Positions 46,006 to 57,000 of a stretch of 64,000 nt of DNA are shown here, one piece after another (positions within the stretch are counted from its first letter, which is position 1; every line of letters starts with the position of its first letter). The stretch spans positions 62,001 to 126,000 of the forward strand of contig VWZF01002475.1 of NCBI GenBank assembly GCA_013396755.1. The letters are read 5' to 3'. Source of the stretch: Sclerurus mexicanus (Eukaryota; Chordata; Aves; Passeriformes; Furnariidae). The position numbers and the translations under genes are program-made. The notes beneath the pieces are model-generated. The model saw only the letters and a program-made list of their open reading frames with translations. It had not been told where the DNA came from and made no database searches.

Positions 46006-47423
46006 ACAGGAGGTAGGTTAGTCCCCCAAGGTCAACCAATGGCTGACCAAGTTGAAAGGAAGACAGGAACAGGGAGCAGCACTTACTGAGAGGTCACTGG
46101 TCTGTTCTTAGGGATGCAGCTTCCATTTCTCCCTAATGGCCCTTTCTGGGGAGAGCTAGCCCAGGATATCCCAGCACATCCAGGACCTGCTTCCCCAGAG
46201 CTGGCTGAGCCTTGTGAGAAATCACATCCCAGACTCTCTTCGCCCTGGTCATGTACCCTGAGGGCTGCCCTGGGGGCAAGTGGAGAGGGGTCAGCCCTGC
46301 TCTAAAAGCCATCAGGGCACAAGGGTGGTATGAGTGTTCCCCTGCCTCTGCCCATGCCCTTGCCTGTGATGGCACTTCCTTTGTCCCTTGTTGCAAGAAC
46401 GATAATCAGCACCTGCCACCAAAAATGCACCAGGAAGGGGGGAATTGGTTTGTTTGGTCCCTGCCACACTGTCAGTTCCATTTCCAGCTCTTGGACTGAG
46501 GCTGCCAGGGCCCAGAGGACACTGGTTTTGGGGATGTCACACAGCAAATCCCACCTCCAGTTTTGCCACAACCTGTGGGCGTCACCACCGTGGAGCCATT
46601 AGCAATAAGATGAGACACCCCCCGCCATGCTGGGGAACCCTCAGCACCCTTGCCCCACAGGGTGCATCACCGCAAGGTGCTGGCAGTGTGGGGTGACCCA
46701 TGGGACATGGGGAGCACCCCAGTGTCCAGCTTTGCCCACAGAGCTGGCCAGACCTGCCATGGCCCTCCAAATCCACACCCCTCACGTCCAGCATTTTGCC
46801 TGCGCGCTGAGCGAGGCGTCTCTCAAGGGCTTGGCTCCCCCCGAGCCGTGGGGCCCCATCCGGACTCCGGGTGGATCTCGTCTCTCACAGTCGGCATGGA
46901 GATCCATGTCATTGCATAACCCCACCATTGGCCAGAGCTGCCAGAGCAACAGAGCCCAGCCCCTCCTGCGCCCAGTGTAAGGCACAGGTAAGATCCTGGC
47001 TCAGGTGATGGGTACTCAGGTCTTCGCAGGTGGTCCATGGGGGGACCTGAGCAGGGACCTGTTGGGACCCCACCGGGTGCCACCAACTGGGCGAGCAGAA
47101 CCAGCCTGCTGGAAGCAGGTCCCACGCAGCCCCACAAAAGCATTCGCCCCCCCCCCACCCCGACCCCATCCCTGCTCCCCAGTGAAGGACACACAGGTCC
47201 TTGGGCTCCCAGCGGGTGTATGAGGGCTTTTGGCCCTGAGACCCGTGCCCCACATGACCCCTCACAAATTAAAAGGCCACCCTAAAGCACCAGTGTCCCC
47301 GTTTGTCCCCCAGTTTGTTCTGCTGTGTGCTTCCTTCTTGGTGTGACTCTGAAAGCTGCGTAGCTCCTTTTTACGTAGATACTGCTGCAATCTCTTGTTT
47401 TTTCAGCGTGTCCTTTCAGATGA

Positions 47424-47461
47424 TATATATATATAAATACCTATACATAATATATATATAA
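47424..47461. repeat. AT-dinucleotide tract
   Basis: Two ATATATATAT stretches separated by AAATACCTATACATA, within the inferred NDRG4 3' UTR. The two halves can pair with each other. Confidence 0.9.
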
Positions 47462-47797
47462 AGGTTTGCCCAGTCTGACCTTTTTGGGTTGACTCCTCCT
47501 TGCATTCTTGTCCAAGCAGTGCCGTGTGGTTTCCCTGGAGGTGGTGTGGCTGTGCTCGCCTTCAGTTCCTCACCTTGGTTTTGTTGGTGGGTTTGTTTGT
47601 TTCTCCCTGGTGGTTTGTTCTTTTGATTTTTGTTGGTTTTCCTTTTTTCCCAGTCACAGCGGAATTTAACGCATTTTCCTGTCTGAGTGCAGCCTGGTTT
47701 TGTCACAGCGGCATCAAGGCCGCAGCACTCACGAGACAGCAATATGTAAACCGGATTTAACTAACCTGTTGCTGTAGAGAGGATTTACTGTGTTGGA

Positions 47798-47819
47798 AAT
47801 AAACCAACAAACTAATAAA
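47798..47819 (+). terminator. NDRG4: Paired AATAAA poly(A) signals, NDRG4 3' end
   Basis: AATAAA at 47798-47803 and again at 47814-47819, followed by T/G-rich DNA (GATGTTGAGAACCTGCTGTGCTC). This is the first strong poly(A) region after the NDRG4 stop. Confidence 0.55.
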
Positions 47820-48112
47820 GATGTTGAGAACCTGCTGTGCTCTTTGCAACGTGCTAGAAGGGAAGTGGGTCTGAGCCTACCTGAAGCCTGTCTGCAGAGA
47901 TCTGGCAGGCAGGGAGTGGAAGGGGGGGACACCTTGTCCACCAACCCCACTAAGGATGCCCACGGAGGAAAGCCCAGGACCCCAGGGTGCATGGGGAAGC
48001 TGTAGGGTGCTTTGGCTTTGGGGCAGCCATAGGCAGAATGCCCCATATATCAGGAGTGGATGGAGACTGGAAAGCTGCCAGGTGTAGCACAATGAGGTTG
48101 GATTCAAGGGGT

Positions 48113-48214
48113 GGCCATGGCTGCACAACTCAGCCCTAACTAACACGGCCACGAGGAAGAGTCTCATCCCCGAAATCAGGTGGTGACAGGTAAGGCCATG
48201 GCTGCACAACTCAG
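48113..48214. repeat. 60-bp insert between 21-bp direct repeats
   Basis: Identical 21-bp repeats at 48113-48133 and 48194-48214 enclose 60 bases (48134-48193). Of these, 55 bases match 49743-49797 with two mismatches. The structure resembles an insertion with target-site duplication whose template was local, or a dispersed repeat unit. Confidence 0.85.
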
Positions 48215-49909
48215 GGGATGAGCAGGGTCATTGGGAGATCCAGCCTCACTGTCCTCTACCAGGAGTGCAGGCCCCCCGTTTGTCTTCCCATCAAGGTCTG
48301 AATGTTCCAGGCCATGCCCTTTCCAAGTGCATGAAGCCTTCCCTGGGAAGGATCCTCTCCCTACATCCTAGTCCTTGTCCCTGCTCCAGTGTGTCAGTGT
48401 CTGCCTTGTACTGGGTCACTTCAGACTGGTCCCAGTCCGTGAAGAAGGTCCCAGAGCCAAAGTGTGCAGTGTGACCATGTAGTCCACACTCATGGTTGCC
48501 TGGGGTGGGCAGAGAAGAGCCTGGACACGCGGTGAGGGAATGCAGACCACCAGGACCAAGCTGGGATGTGGGCGGGCAGCCCAGGAACCTTTCTTGGATG
48601 GCTTGCCTGGAGGGGTCTGCTGGTTGCCCCCCTGGCCAGGGTGAGCCTCATCTGGGGGGCAGGGCCTGTTACACCGTACACCCTTATCACTGAAGTGCTG
48701 CTGGACACATTCAGAACATACTTTATGCTATACAGATGGCTGGAACAGGATAACAGACAAATGATTTCCACATTTTGACTGAATGTAATTCATGGAGCAC
48801 TGGATGTGAATACTAACAGACTGCAACAGAAAGACAACTACAACTACCTATTCCTACAGTGCTGTTGCTGGGTTGAAGCTCTTCTTCTGTACTTCAAATA
48901 TTGACTATTTTCTTGGGACCTGGCACATGTCTCCAGTTAGTCAGCTAGGGAGTATCTCAGCAGCTTCCTGGACCAGAAGTGAGCATGTCACTGAAGTTTC
49001 CTTTCCCATATGTTTACCCAAGAAAATATGGTCATAGCTTTTTTAAATAGAGCCAGTAATACTCACACGAAAACTGGCTCTTGATGATGCATGAGTTTTT
49101 ATTTCTAGCAGGAATTTAATACATGTAATTCCTCAAGGGAAGCTGCAAAGGGACAGAAGCAGCAGGGCAGAAAAAAAAATTTGGGCTGCTTTTTCTGGCC
49201 AGATATGGATGCCATTAGAAAGGAGTGAGGGAGCCATATAGGTCAGTGCCTCAAATAGTGCATGAAAATGCGACTCAAAGGGCCTGTGGCGCATCCGTGG
49301 GGCTGTACTGCCACCTGGCGTGGTCCGCAGTGCTCACAGCCTCTACCCAGCACTGCCTTTGTCTTCTATTTTTTAAAACACTTGCCAAAGGACAACAGTG
49401 ATGTTACAAATGTTGATAATTGGGTCTGGTTATGTAAATAGATAGGAATATGTCAGTATACAGGTACGGGAATCAAAAGCAGCTGAGCACTGGTAACAGC
49501 CATTCCCTCTCCATCTGTCACAGCTGCACAGGGGCTGTCCGGGCTTCAGCTGCCAGGACAGAGTTACTGCAGGTCGATGCCAAATCACTGGTTCAGCCTC
49601 TGCAGCTGGCTGTGTTTGTGTCTCCAGGTGAGCCAGGTTTGGCAAAGATGCTGTGTGTGTGCTGCCGGGCAGGTGGGTGTTAGCACAGCCAGGTATTTCC
49701 CTCCAGCCAGGCCTTCCTCACCAGGCAAACATCATGGAGGAGCCCTAACTAACACGGCCACGAGGAAGAGTCTCATCCCTGAGATCAGGTGGTGACAATT
49801 AAGGGCAAAAAGATTAAAGAACAGTTCATTTCCCATTGCTGTCTGAGGCCTTGCTGTATCCACACCGTTCTCTGAGAACAGAGGGCTGGAAGTATTTAAA
49901 GCCATCAAA

Positions 49910-50405
49910 AACCACAGAATCCTAGAATTGTTAGGGTTGGAAGGGGTATCTGGAGGTCATCCAGTCCCTCTCCCCTGCCAAGGCAGGGTCACCTGGAGCA
50001 GGTAGGTCCAGAATGTCTCAGAGAGGGAGACTCCATGACCTCCTCGGGCAGCCTGTCCCAGTGCTCTGCCACACTCAGCACAACCTTCTTCCTCGTTTCG
50101 AGTTGAAGCTTCTTGTGTTTTGGTCTGCCCCTGTAGCTCCTTATCCTGTCGCTGGGCACCACAGAAGGGTCTGGGGCTGTGCTCTTGGCACCCGCCTTCG
50201 CGGTATTTATAGGCATTAATGAGATCCCCTCTCACTCTTTTCCCCAGACTGAACGAGCCCAGCGTCTCCACGTGGGAGAGCCGCTCCGGACCCCTCCTCA
50301 TCCTCTCGCCTCCTGNGGACCCCTCCTCATCCTCTCGCCTCTGCCGGACCCCGTCCAGTCGCACCCTCTCGCACCGGGGAGCCCAGAGCTGGCCGCGGGG
50401 TACAG
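49910..50405 (-). mobile_element. CR1 LINE, 5'-truncated, reaching the WWOX promoter (copy 1)
   Basis: In reverse orientation the sequence has the classic CR1 3' end (AGAATCCTAGAATTGTTAGG then GGTTGGAAGGGG at the left edge). It continues through typical CR1 3' phrases (GGCAGCCTGTCCCAGTGCTC, CATTAATGAGATCCCCTCTC, AGACTGAACGAGCCCAGC) to GGGGAGCCCAGAGCTGG near 50380. The right boundary is blurred where the sequence becomes CpG-rich. The element is non-coding and cannot move. Confidence 0.9.
50288..50316. repeat. 28-bp micro-duplication ending in a single N
   Basis: Twenty-eight bases (GGACCCCTCCTC... to the N at 50316) are repeated immediately after the N, and copy 2 of the block has the sequence only once. 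It is a small overlap left at a contig join. Confidence 0.9.
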
Positions 50406-51060
50406 CAGCCGGCACCCCGCGGCTCCCGAGGGGCCCCGCAGCGCCGGTGCGGGGGCGGCGCCGCGGACTACAGTTCCCGTGGTGCCGCGGCCGCAGGAAG
50501 CGGCGCGGGAGCGCTGCGGGCACCGCGCCCATGGCCGCGCTGAAGTACGCGGGGCTGGAGGACACGGACAGCGAGGAGGAGCTGCCGCCGGGCTGGGAGG
50601 AGCGCACCACCAGGGACGGATGGGTTTACTACGCCAAGTAAGGGAAGGGGAGCGGGGCGAGCCCGCCCGGGGCGCTCCGTCCGCCCGCGGAGCTCCCGGT
50701 GCGGGGCGGGGATGGAGCCGCAGCCCGGGGGGCTCGGTTTCCGCGAGTGGGCTGGGAAACAGGGGCAGGGACAGGGAGGGCTGCGGGAACCACGACGGGG
50801 AGGGACAGGGACCGGGGGAGGCGATGCTGAGCCGCGGCCGCCCCGCGGTGCCAGCGCAGCGCTCGGCTCTCCGCGCACACGGGCCGTCCGGCTCGGTTAA
50901 AGCGGGCTCGGTTTCCCTCCCCGCAGGAACAGGGGAGCGGCGGAAGTTCAGAGTTACAAAGTTAAGGCCCCTCCGTTCTTGATGTACCGTGGCGTGAGCG
51001 AGAGACGGAGTTGCGGGTTTAGCGCCGCCCGCTCCGGCCGCCGGGAGCGGTTGTGCCCTG
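50340..51060 (+). promoter_or_regulatory. WWOX: WWOX CpG-island promoter (copy 1)
   Basis: Very high GC with dense CpG surrounds exon 1, and no TATA box is seen. Upstream it grades into the CR1 element. ACTACAGTTCCCGTGGTGCC at 50468-50487, some 50 bases before the ATG, resembles a ZNF143-type (SBS/ACTACA) promoter motif. Confidence 0.65.
50531..50637 (+). CDS. WWOX: WWOX coding exon 1, copy 1 (probably redundant)
   Basis: Residues 1-35 plus two bases: MAALKYAGLEDTDSEEELPP and the first half of WW1 (GWEERTTRDGWVYYA). The donor GTAAGG follows. It is identical in sequence to the exon at 52667 and belongs to the duplicated block; only one of the two should exist per haplotype. Confidence 0.9.
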
Positions 51061-54000
51061 CAGGTTACACGGGGGATGTGCCACGGGGGAGCTAACTCAG
51101 GGGANTCAGCTAGGGAGTATCTCAGCAGCTTCCTGGACCAGAAGTGAGCATGTCACTGAAGTTTCCTTTCCCATATGTTTACCCAAGAAAATATGGTCAT
51201 AGCTTTTTTAAATAGAGCCAGTAATACTCACACGAAAACTGGCTCTTGATGATGCATGAGTTTTTATTTCTAGCAGGAATTTAATACATGTAATTCCTCA
51301 AGGGAAGCTGCAAAGGGACAGAAGCAGCAGGGCAGAAAAAAAAATTTGGGCTGCTTTTTCTGGCCAGATATGGATGCCATTAGAAAGGAGTGAGGGAGCC
51401 ATATAGGTCAGTGCCTCAAATAGTGCATGAAAATGCGACTCAAAGGGCCTGTGGCGCATCCGTGGGGCTGTACTGCCACCTGGCGTGGTCCGCAGTGCTC
51501 ACAGCCTCTACCCAGCACTGCCTTTGTCTTCTATTTTTTAAAACACTTGCCAAAGGACAACAGTGATGTTACAAATGTTGATAATTGGGTCTGGTTATGT
51601 AAATAGATAGGAATATGTCAGTATACAGGTACGGGAATCAAAAGCAGCTGAGCACTGGTAACAGCCATTCCCTCTCCATCTGTCACAGCTGCACAGGGGC
51701 TGTCCGGGCTTCAGCTGCCAGGACAGAGTTACTGCAGGTCGATGCCAAATCACTGGTTCAGCCTCTGCAGCTGGCTGTGTTTGTGTCTCCAGGTGAGCCA
51801 GGCTTGGCAAAGATGCTGTGTGTGTGCTTCCGGGCAGGTGGGTGTTAGCACAGCCAGGTATTTCCCTCCAGCCAGGCCTTCCTCACCAGGCAAACATCAT
51901 GGAGGAGCCCTAACTAACACGGCCACGAGGAAGAGTCTCATCCCTGAGATCAGGTGGTGACAATTAAGGGCAAAAAGATTAAAGAACAGTTCATTTCCCA
52001 TTGCTGTCTGAGGCCTTGCTGTATCCACACCGTTCTCTGAGAACAGAGGGCTGGAAGTATTTAAAGCCATCAAAAACCACAGAATCCTAGAATTGTTAGG
52101 GTTGGAAGGGGTATCTGGAGGTCATCCAGTCCCTCTCCCCTGCCAAGGCAGGGGCACCTGGAGCAGGTAGGTCCAGAATGTCTCAGAGAGGGAGACTCCA
52201 TGACCTCCTCGGGCAGCCTGTCCCAGTGCTCTGCCACACTCAGCACAACCTTCTTCCTCGTTTCGAGTTGAAGCTTCTTGTGTTTTGGTCTGCCCCTGTA
52301 GCTCCTTATCCTGTCGCTGGGCACCACAGAAGGGTCTGGGGCTGTGCTCTTGGCACCCGCCTTCGCGGTATTTATAGGCATTAATGAGATCCCCTCTCAC
52401 TCTTTTCCCCAGACTGAACGAGCCCAGCGTCTCCACGTGGGAGAGCCGCTCCGGACCCCTCCTCATCCTCTCGCCTCTGCCGGACCCCGTCCAGTCGCAC
52501 CCTCTCGCACCGGGGAGCCCAGAGCTGGCCGCGGGGTACAGCAGCCGGCACCCCGCGGCTCCCGAGGGGCCCCGCAGCGCCGGTGCGGGGGCGGCTCCGC
52601 GGACTACAGTTCCCGTGGTGCCGCGGCCGCAGGAAGCGGCGCGGGAGCGCTGCGGGCACCGCGCCCATGGCCGCGCTGAAGTACGCGGGGCTGGAGGACA
52701 CGGACAGCGAGGAGGAGCTGCCGCCGGGCTGGGAGGAGCGCACCACCAGGGACGGATGGGTTTACTACGCCAAGTAAGGGAAGGGGAGCGGGGCGAGCCC
52801 GCCCGGGGCGCTCCGTCCGCCCGCGGAGCTCCCGGTGCGGGGCGGGGATGGAGCCGCAGCCCGGGGGGCTCGGTTTCCGCGAGTGGGCTGGGAAACAGGG
52901 GCAGGGACAGGGAGGGCTGCGGGAACCACGACGGGGAGGGACAGGGACCGGGGGAGGCGATGCTGAGCCGCGGCCGCCCCGCGGTGCCAGCGCAGCGCTC
53001 GGCTCTCCGCGCACACGGGCCGTCCGGCTCGGTTAAAGCGGGCTCGGTTTCCCTCCCCGCAGGAACAGGGGAGCGGCGGAAGTTCAGAGTTACAAAGTTA
53101 AGGCCCCTCCGTTCTTGATGTACCGTGGCGTGAGCGAGAGACGGAGTTGCGGGTTTAGCGCCGCCCGCTCCGGCCGCCGGGAGCGGTTGTGCCCTGCAGG
53201 TTACACGGGGGATGTGCCACGGGGGAGCTAACTCAGGGGAGTGGATATTTGCGTACCCCTTCTCCTCTCGTGTAGTTTCTCTAGCCATGCTGATCTTGGG
53301 GGCTGTTTAAAGCTACAAGATTTGTTCCCTGCCCAAAAAAAGGGGGGGAAGTATATTTTCAGCTGTGGGGAGCTGACATCTCCCTCCCAAGTTCTGCTCT
53401 ATGAGCACTGGACAGAATGACTTTGTTTATCCACGGACCAAGTGTCTTCTTTGACTTCAAAAGCTCTTTCAGAAAGGAATCACTTGGTGAAAGTAGCAAA
53501 CCTACAAAATATTAAGATACTACTGAGTGTAATTTTTACACAATTAAGTCAACGGGTCAGTTTCTTAACTGTTGTGAAACTGGACTGATTCAATTGAACA
53601 TGAATATATGTTTACTGTCTGAAAATCTTGCTCAGTGTATCTACAAATATATTTGGCATGAAGAGGTGTTATGCTCTTGCTACCTTTAATACGTGCTCTC
53701 TATCTGTGATACCTCTGCATATTCTGGAAATTTTTTTAAACTTCATCAACAATGTGAACTTTAAACTTAGGTGGAATAGCATTATTTTGACTTCTATACT
53801 CTTAAAGGTGTTTCTGACGAGTTGGGTGTGCACACAGGTGGACAGGCATTTCTTTGTCAGGCCGCAGTAATTTGGCCAAATGTCTTGCACCTGCAGGTCA
53901 CACAGGTGCACTTGTTCAGTCTCAGATCTCCAGCTGTGATTCCTGTAATACTTTGTTTATCACTCTGGGGTTATTGTAAAAAAGCAGAGTTGCTTATGTC

Positions 54001-57000
54001 CAAATTGCTGTGGGTTAGTGGTTGTTTATGTTACTGTGGGTTAGTGGTTGTTTGTGCATGTTACTGAGTGTTGTTTTCAGTCCTTATTTCACACTTGGGC
54101 AGCTGTCAGTTTGCACACTCAGGTAATCTTGACTCTGCCTGACTCTTAATGTTAAAACTTGCTTTTGTTATTTGAAAACTTTCTGGTATTATTAGTACTA
54201 ATTTAGCCTTCTGTTTTCCTTATTCCTGCCCAGGTTTACTATCTTTTTGATGTGTTTTCTCAGTCTGTTAGTGTTAGTTTTTAGTAAGTTTTGGGTTTTC
54301 TTTTTTCCTCACAAGCAAGAAAACTTAGATTGGAAGTCAAACACTTAAAATTTTTATAGACTCATGAGCTTTCTGGTTAGTTACTTTCAGAACTGTGGCT
54401 ATATTTTGGATTATATTAGAATGATTATTATGCAATGTTTTTAAATCTTAAACTTTTCCTGCAGCCACCTGGAAGAAAAAACACAGTGGGAACATCCTAA
54501 GTCTGGGAAGAGGAAACGAGTTGCAGGAGGTTCGTGTTAATTGTTTGTAATGAACTCAAATTATGTTACAAACCCCTAGGATCACTAAGGCACACCGGCT
54601 TTACAAAATACAGCTAATTTCTATCTAATCTATCTAATTCTAATTTCTACCTCTGATCCCTGGCACAGAGGGTGATCACTTTGCAGTTTTATGGCTTTCT
54701 TATATTGCTCTATAAAGCCAAAGTACTAATTCCAGGTTACAGGATTTGTTTTAGTGTGGCTTGTAAAGCATATAGTCAAAGGCTGGAGTTCTCTGTTTGG
54801 GTTCTGATTTCCTGGTGTCTATCAGATAATATTTATAGTTGGATTATATTCTTCAAAGAATATCCCTGGCACAGAAGGAAGTCTTGTGAGTTTTCATTTT
54901 ACTTGTTTTCCCCAACACGGTTGAATATTTGTGCCAGAACAGGAGGCAGACAATGTTGCAGACACTTCCACAGGAAAATGACTTCTTAAGGGCTTGGGAT
55001 CAGTGCATTAAATTAGATCTTCCCAAAGCTTCTGTGTGGCGCACCTGGGGGTACCTTTGACATGGGTAATCTGACTATTAGTGAAGGTTTTCAGTAGACT
55101 GTGAGTTGATCAAATTCAAATCGGTACTTTTCTGCCAGGATTAGGAATACTGGGAATGCCATCTGTGGAGTACTTTTGTAGGATCTTGCATGTAAGAATT
55201 TGTGTTGTAAGGATTTGTCATTTGTCATCCTTTCAACTTCATAGAAGCACGGAATCATTTAGGTTTGATTGAATGTGTCTCATGCTCACTTGAGGGTTCT
55301 GATTGTTCAACTTCTTGGTATGTGTTACATGTAACTTTTCCTACATTTGGTTCAATGTTTATCAGAGATAGATCCTAAACTGTGTGTAGTGTAGATATGT
55401 ATGTGCTAGGAAGTGTGACTGCATTTTACTGGTTTGTGCTATAACATGAAGCCATTTTTATGAAGAGTTTTTTAGATTATAATCTTCTAGTTGTTACAGT
55501 TGTATTTGATCTCTTGTATACTGTACTTTTATGAGAGCAATTGTGTGAGTAGGGAAGCAATCCTTTCAAGCTCTGATATTCGAGTGCAGCAGGTAGCTGC
55601 ACCACCTACAGAAATAATGCAGAATTGTCACATCTCTCTGAGAAATCACTTAAACTTCAAACTGCAATGTATTCTAATGCCTAAAAATCAAGTTAATATT
55701 TTATGTGCTTCCTAGATCTGCCATATGGATGGGAGCAGGAGACTGATGAAAGTGGACAAGTCTATTTTGTAGAGTAAGTATGTCAAACTCTAGAATATGT
55801 TCAAGTAAGTGTTACGTGCTGAGTAGCCTTTTGAGTTATGATGCTGTGACAATATAAGCTGGGAAGACAAAGAGGTGAGTAAGTGCAGCTTCAGAATCCA
55901 TATGCAGATACACAGTTGTAGCAGTGTCTGAACAGCCATTTCTGGTCTCTTGAATTCTTCCCTGTGCACAGAAATGCTTGCTTGGGTGGCGGGTTGAACT
56001 GCTCGCACATCCACGCTTCAGGATGTGAGCTGACCTTCAGGCAGTGTTTGTGTAGGCTCATTTTGTTTGTATCCCTTTGGGGATAAACACTGCGTCAGCA
56101 ACTTTAAAAACATACCCAGAACTTTGTGTCAGGTTGTTAACGTTGCAGTAATGCTTGAAATATACAAGACTAAAACAAAATTGCTACAGCTCTGACTTAC
56201 TTAGAATGTAAAGCACAGAAAGAGGACAGGGACAGAGCTAGCAGAGGGTTTTAAAGAAGTGGGAGAGGAAGAGGTTCACAGAAGCAGAAAGATTTCTGGG
56301 TGTGTTTCTGTTTGTGTCTTTTTAATGGCAGGGTGAAATGGGGTAAGTGCCTTAGACTGACTTATTAGAATACAGAATGTTCCCAGGCTAAAATTGTAAG
56401 TGTAGCCTCTCTGTCCTATACCCAAGGGTTGAAGACAAAGTTGTTGCTTATTGTCTCTTTCTGATAATTGTCTGAAGAAAACTAAAGCTTGGTTTTATAA
56501 AGGTGAGCCTGGTCCAAACTGTGCTGTTTGCTGAGCTGATGGGAACCTGCTTATTTTCAGTAAATATATTGAAAAAGTACTGAGCTGCATTTCCCCTTGG
56601 TGTATTGTTTCAGGGAGCAGTGTGGGCCCCTTCTGTAGACCTCCTAAGAGAACATGATCTTCTAAATATATTGAGATCTTTTTTTTTTTTCCTCCTGGCA
56701 AAACATTGCCTTTTGTGTTACAGCTTCACATGACATTCAGAATGGCTTGCAAAGCATGTGAAGACAGTTTTTAATGGATGCTGCCACAACTGGAAAAACG
56801 TTTGATGAAAAAAAGTAATTGGAATGATTTTAAAGAAATTGAAAAAATTGATTTTTGGGGAATTTAAATAATTCACTGGAATCATACACAACAGTGGTTC
56901 AGCTGCATTAAAGTCTAAATGCAGAGTACAGAAGGGTTCAAGCAATTCAATTTTTGTGTTCTTTTGCAGCCACATAAACAAAAGGACTACCTACCTGGAC

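Larger units (their letters stand above)
45654..47835 (+). other. NDRG4: NDRG4 3' untranslated region (inferred)
   Basis: About 2.2 kb without exon signals separates the stop from two AATAAA signals. It includes a G-rich repeat at 45930-46005 and an AT dinucleotide tract near 47424-47461. The extent is inferred from the poly(A) signals. Confidence 0.55.
48941..51104. repeat. Duplicated block carrying WWOX exon 1, copy 1
   Basis: Matches 51106-53240 with offset 2165, falling to 2136 after an internal 29-base repeat at 50288-50316. I counted at least four substitutions between copies (for example near 49638, 49668, 49987 and 50459). The left end is continuous with upstream unique DNA and the right end is a single N. 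Confidence 0.93.
51106..53240. repeat. Duplicated block carrying WWOX exon 1, copy 2
   Basis: Second copy of 48941-51104, without the internal micro-duplication and N. It continues into unique WWOX intron 1, so this is the copy in cis with exons 2-4. Confidence 0.93.

Noticed and set aside
48941..53240. Real tandem duplication giving WWOX two promoters
   Set aside because: A single-N border, near-identity at allelic-level divergence and the same pattern at two other places in the window favour an assembly artefact; kept only as a checkable finding.
52122..53288. Open frame of 388 codons on the minus strand across the WWOX promoter
   Set aside because: It runs antisense through a CR1 element, the CpG island and WWOX exon 1. 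High GC removes stop codons by chance, and the product is low-complexity with no domain.
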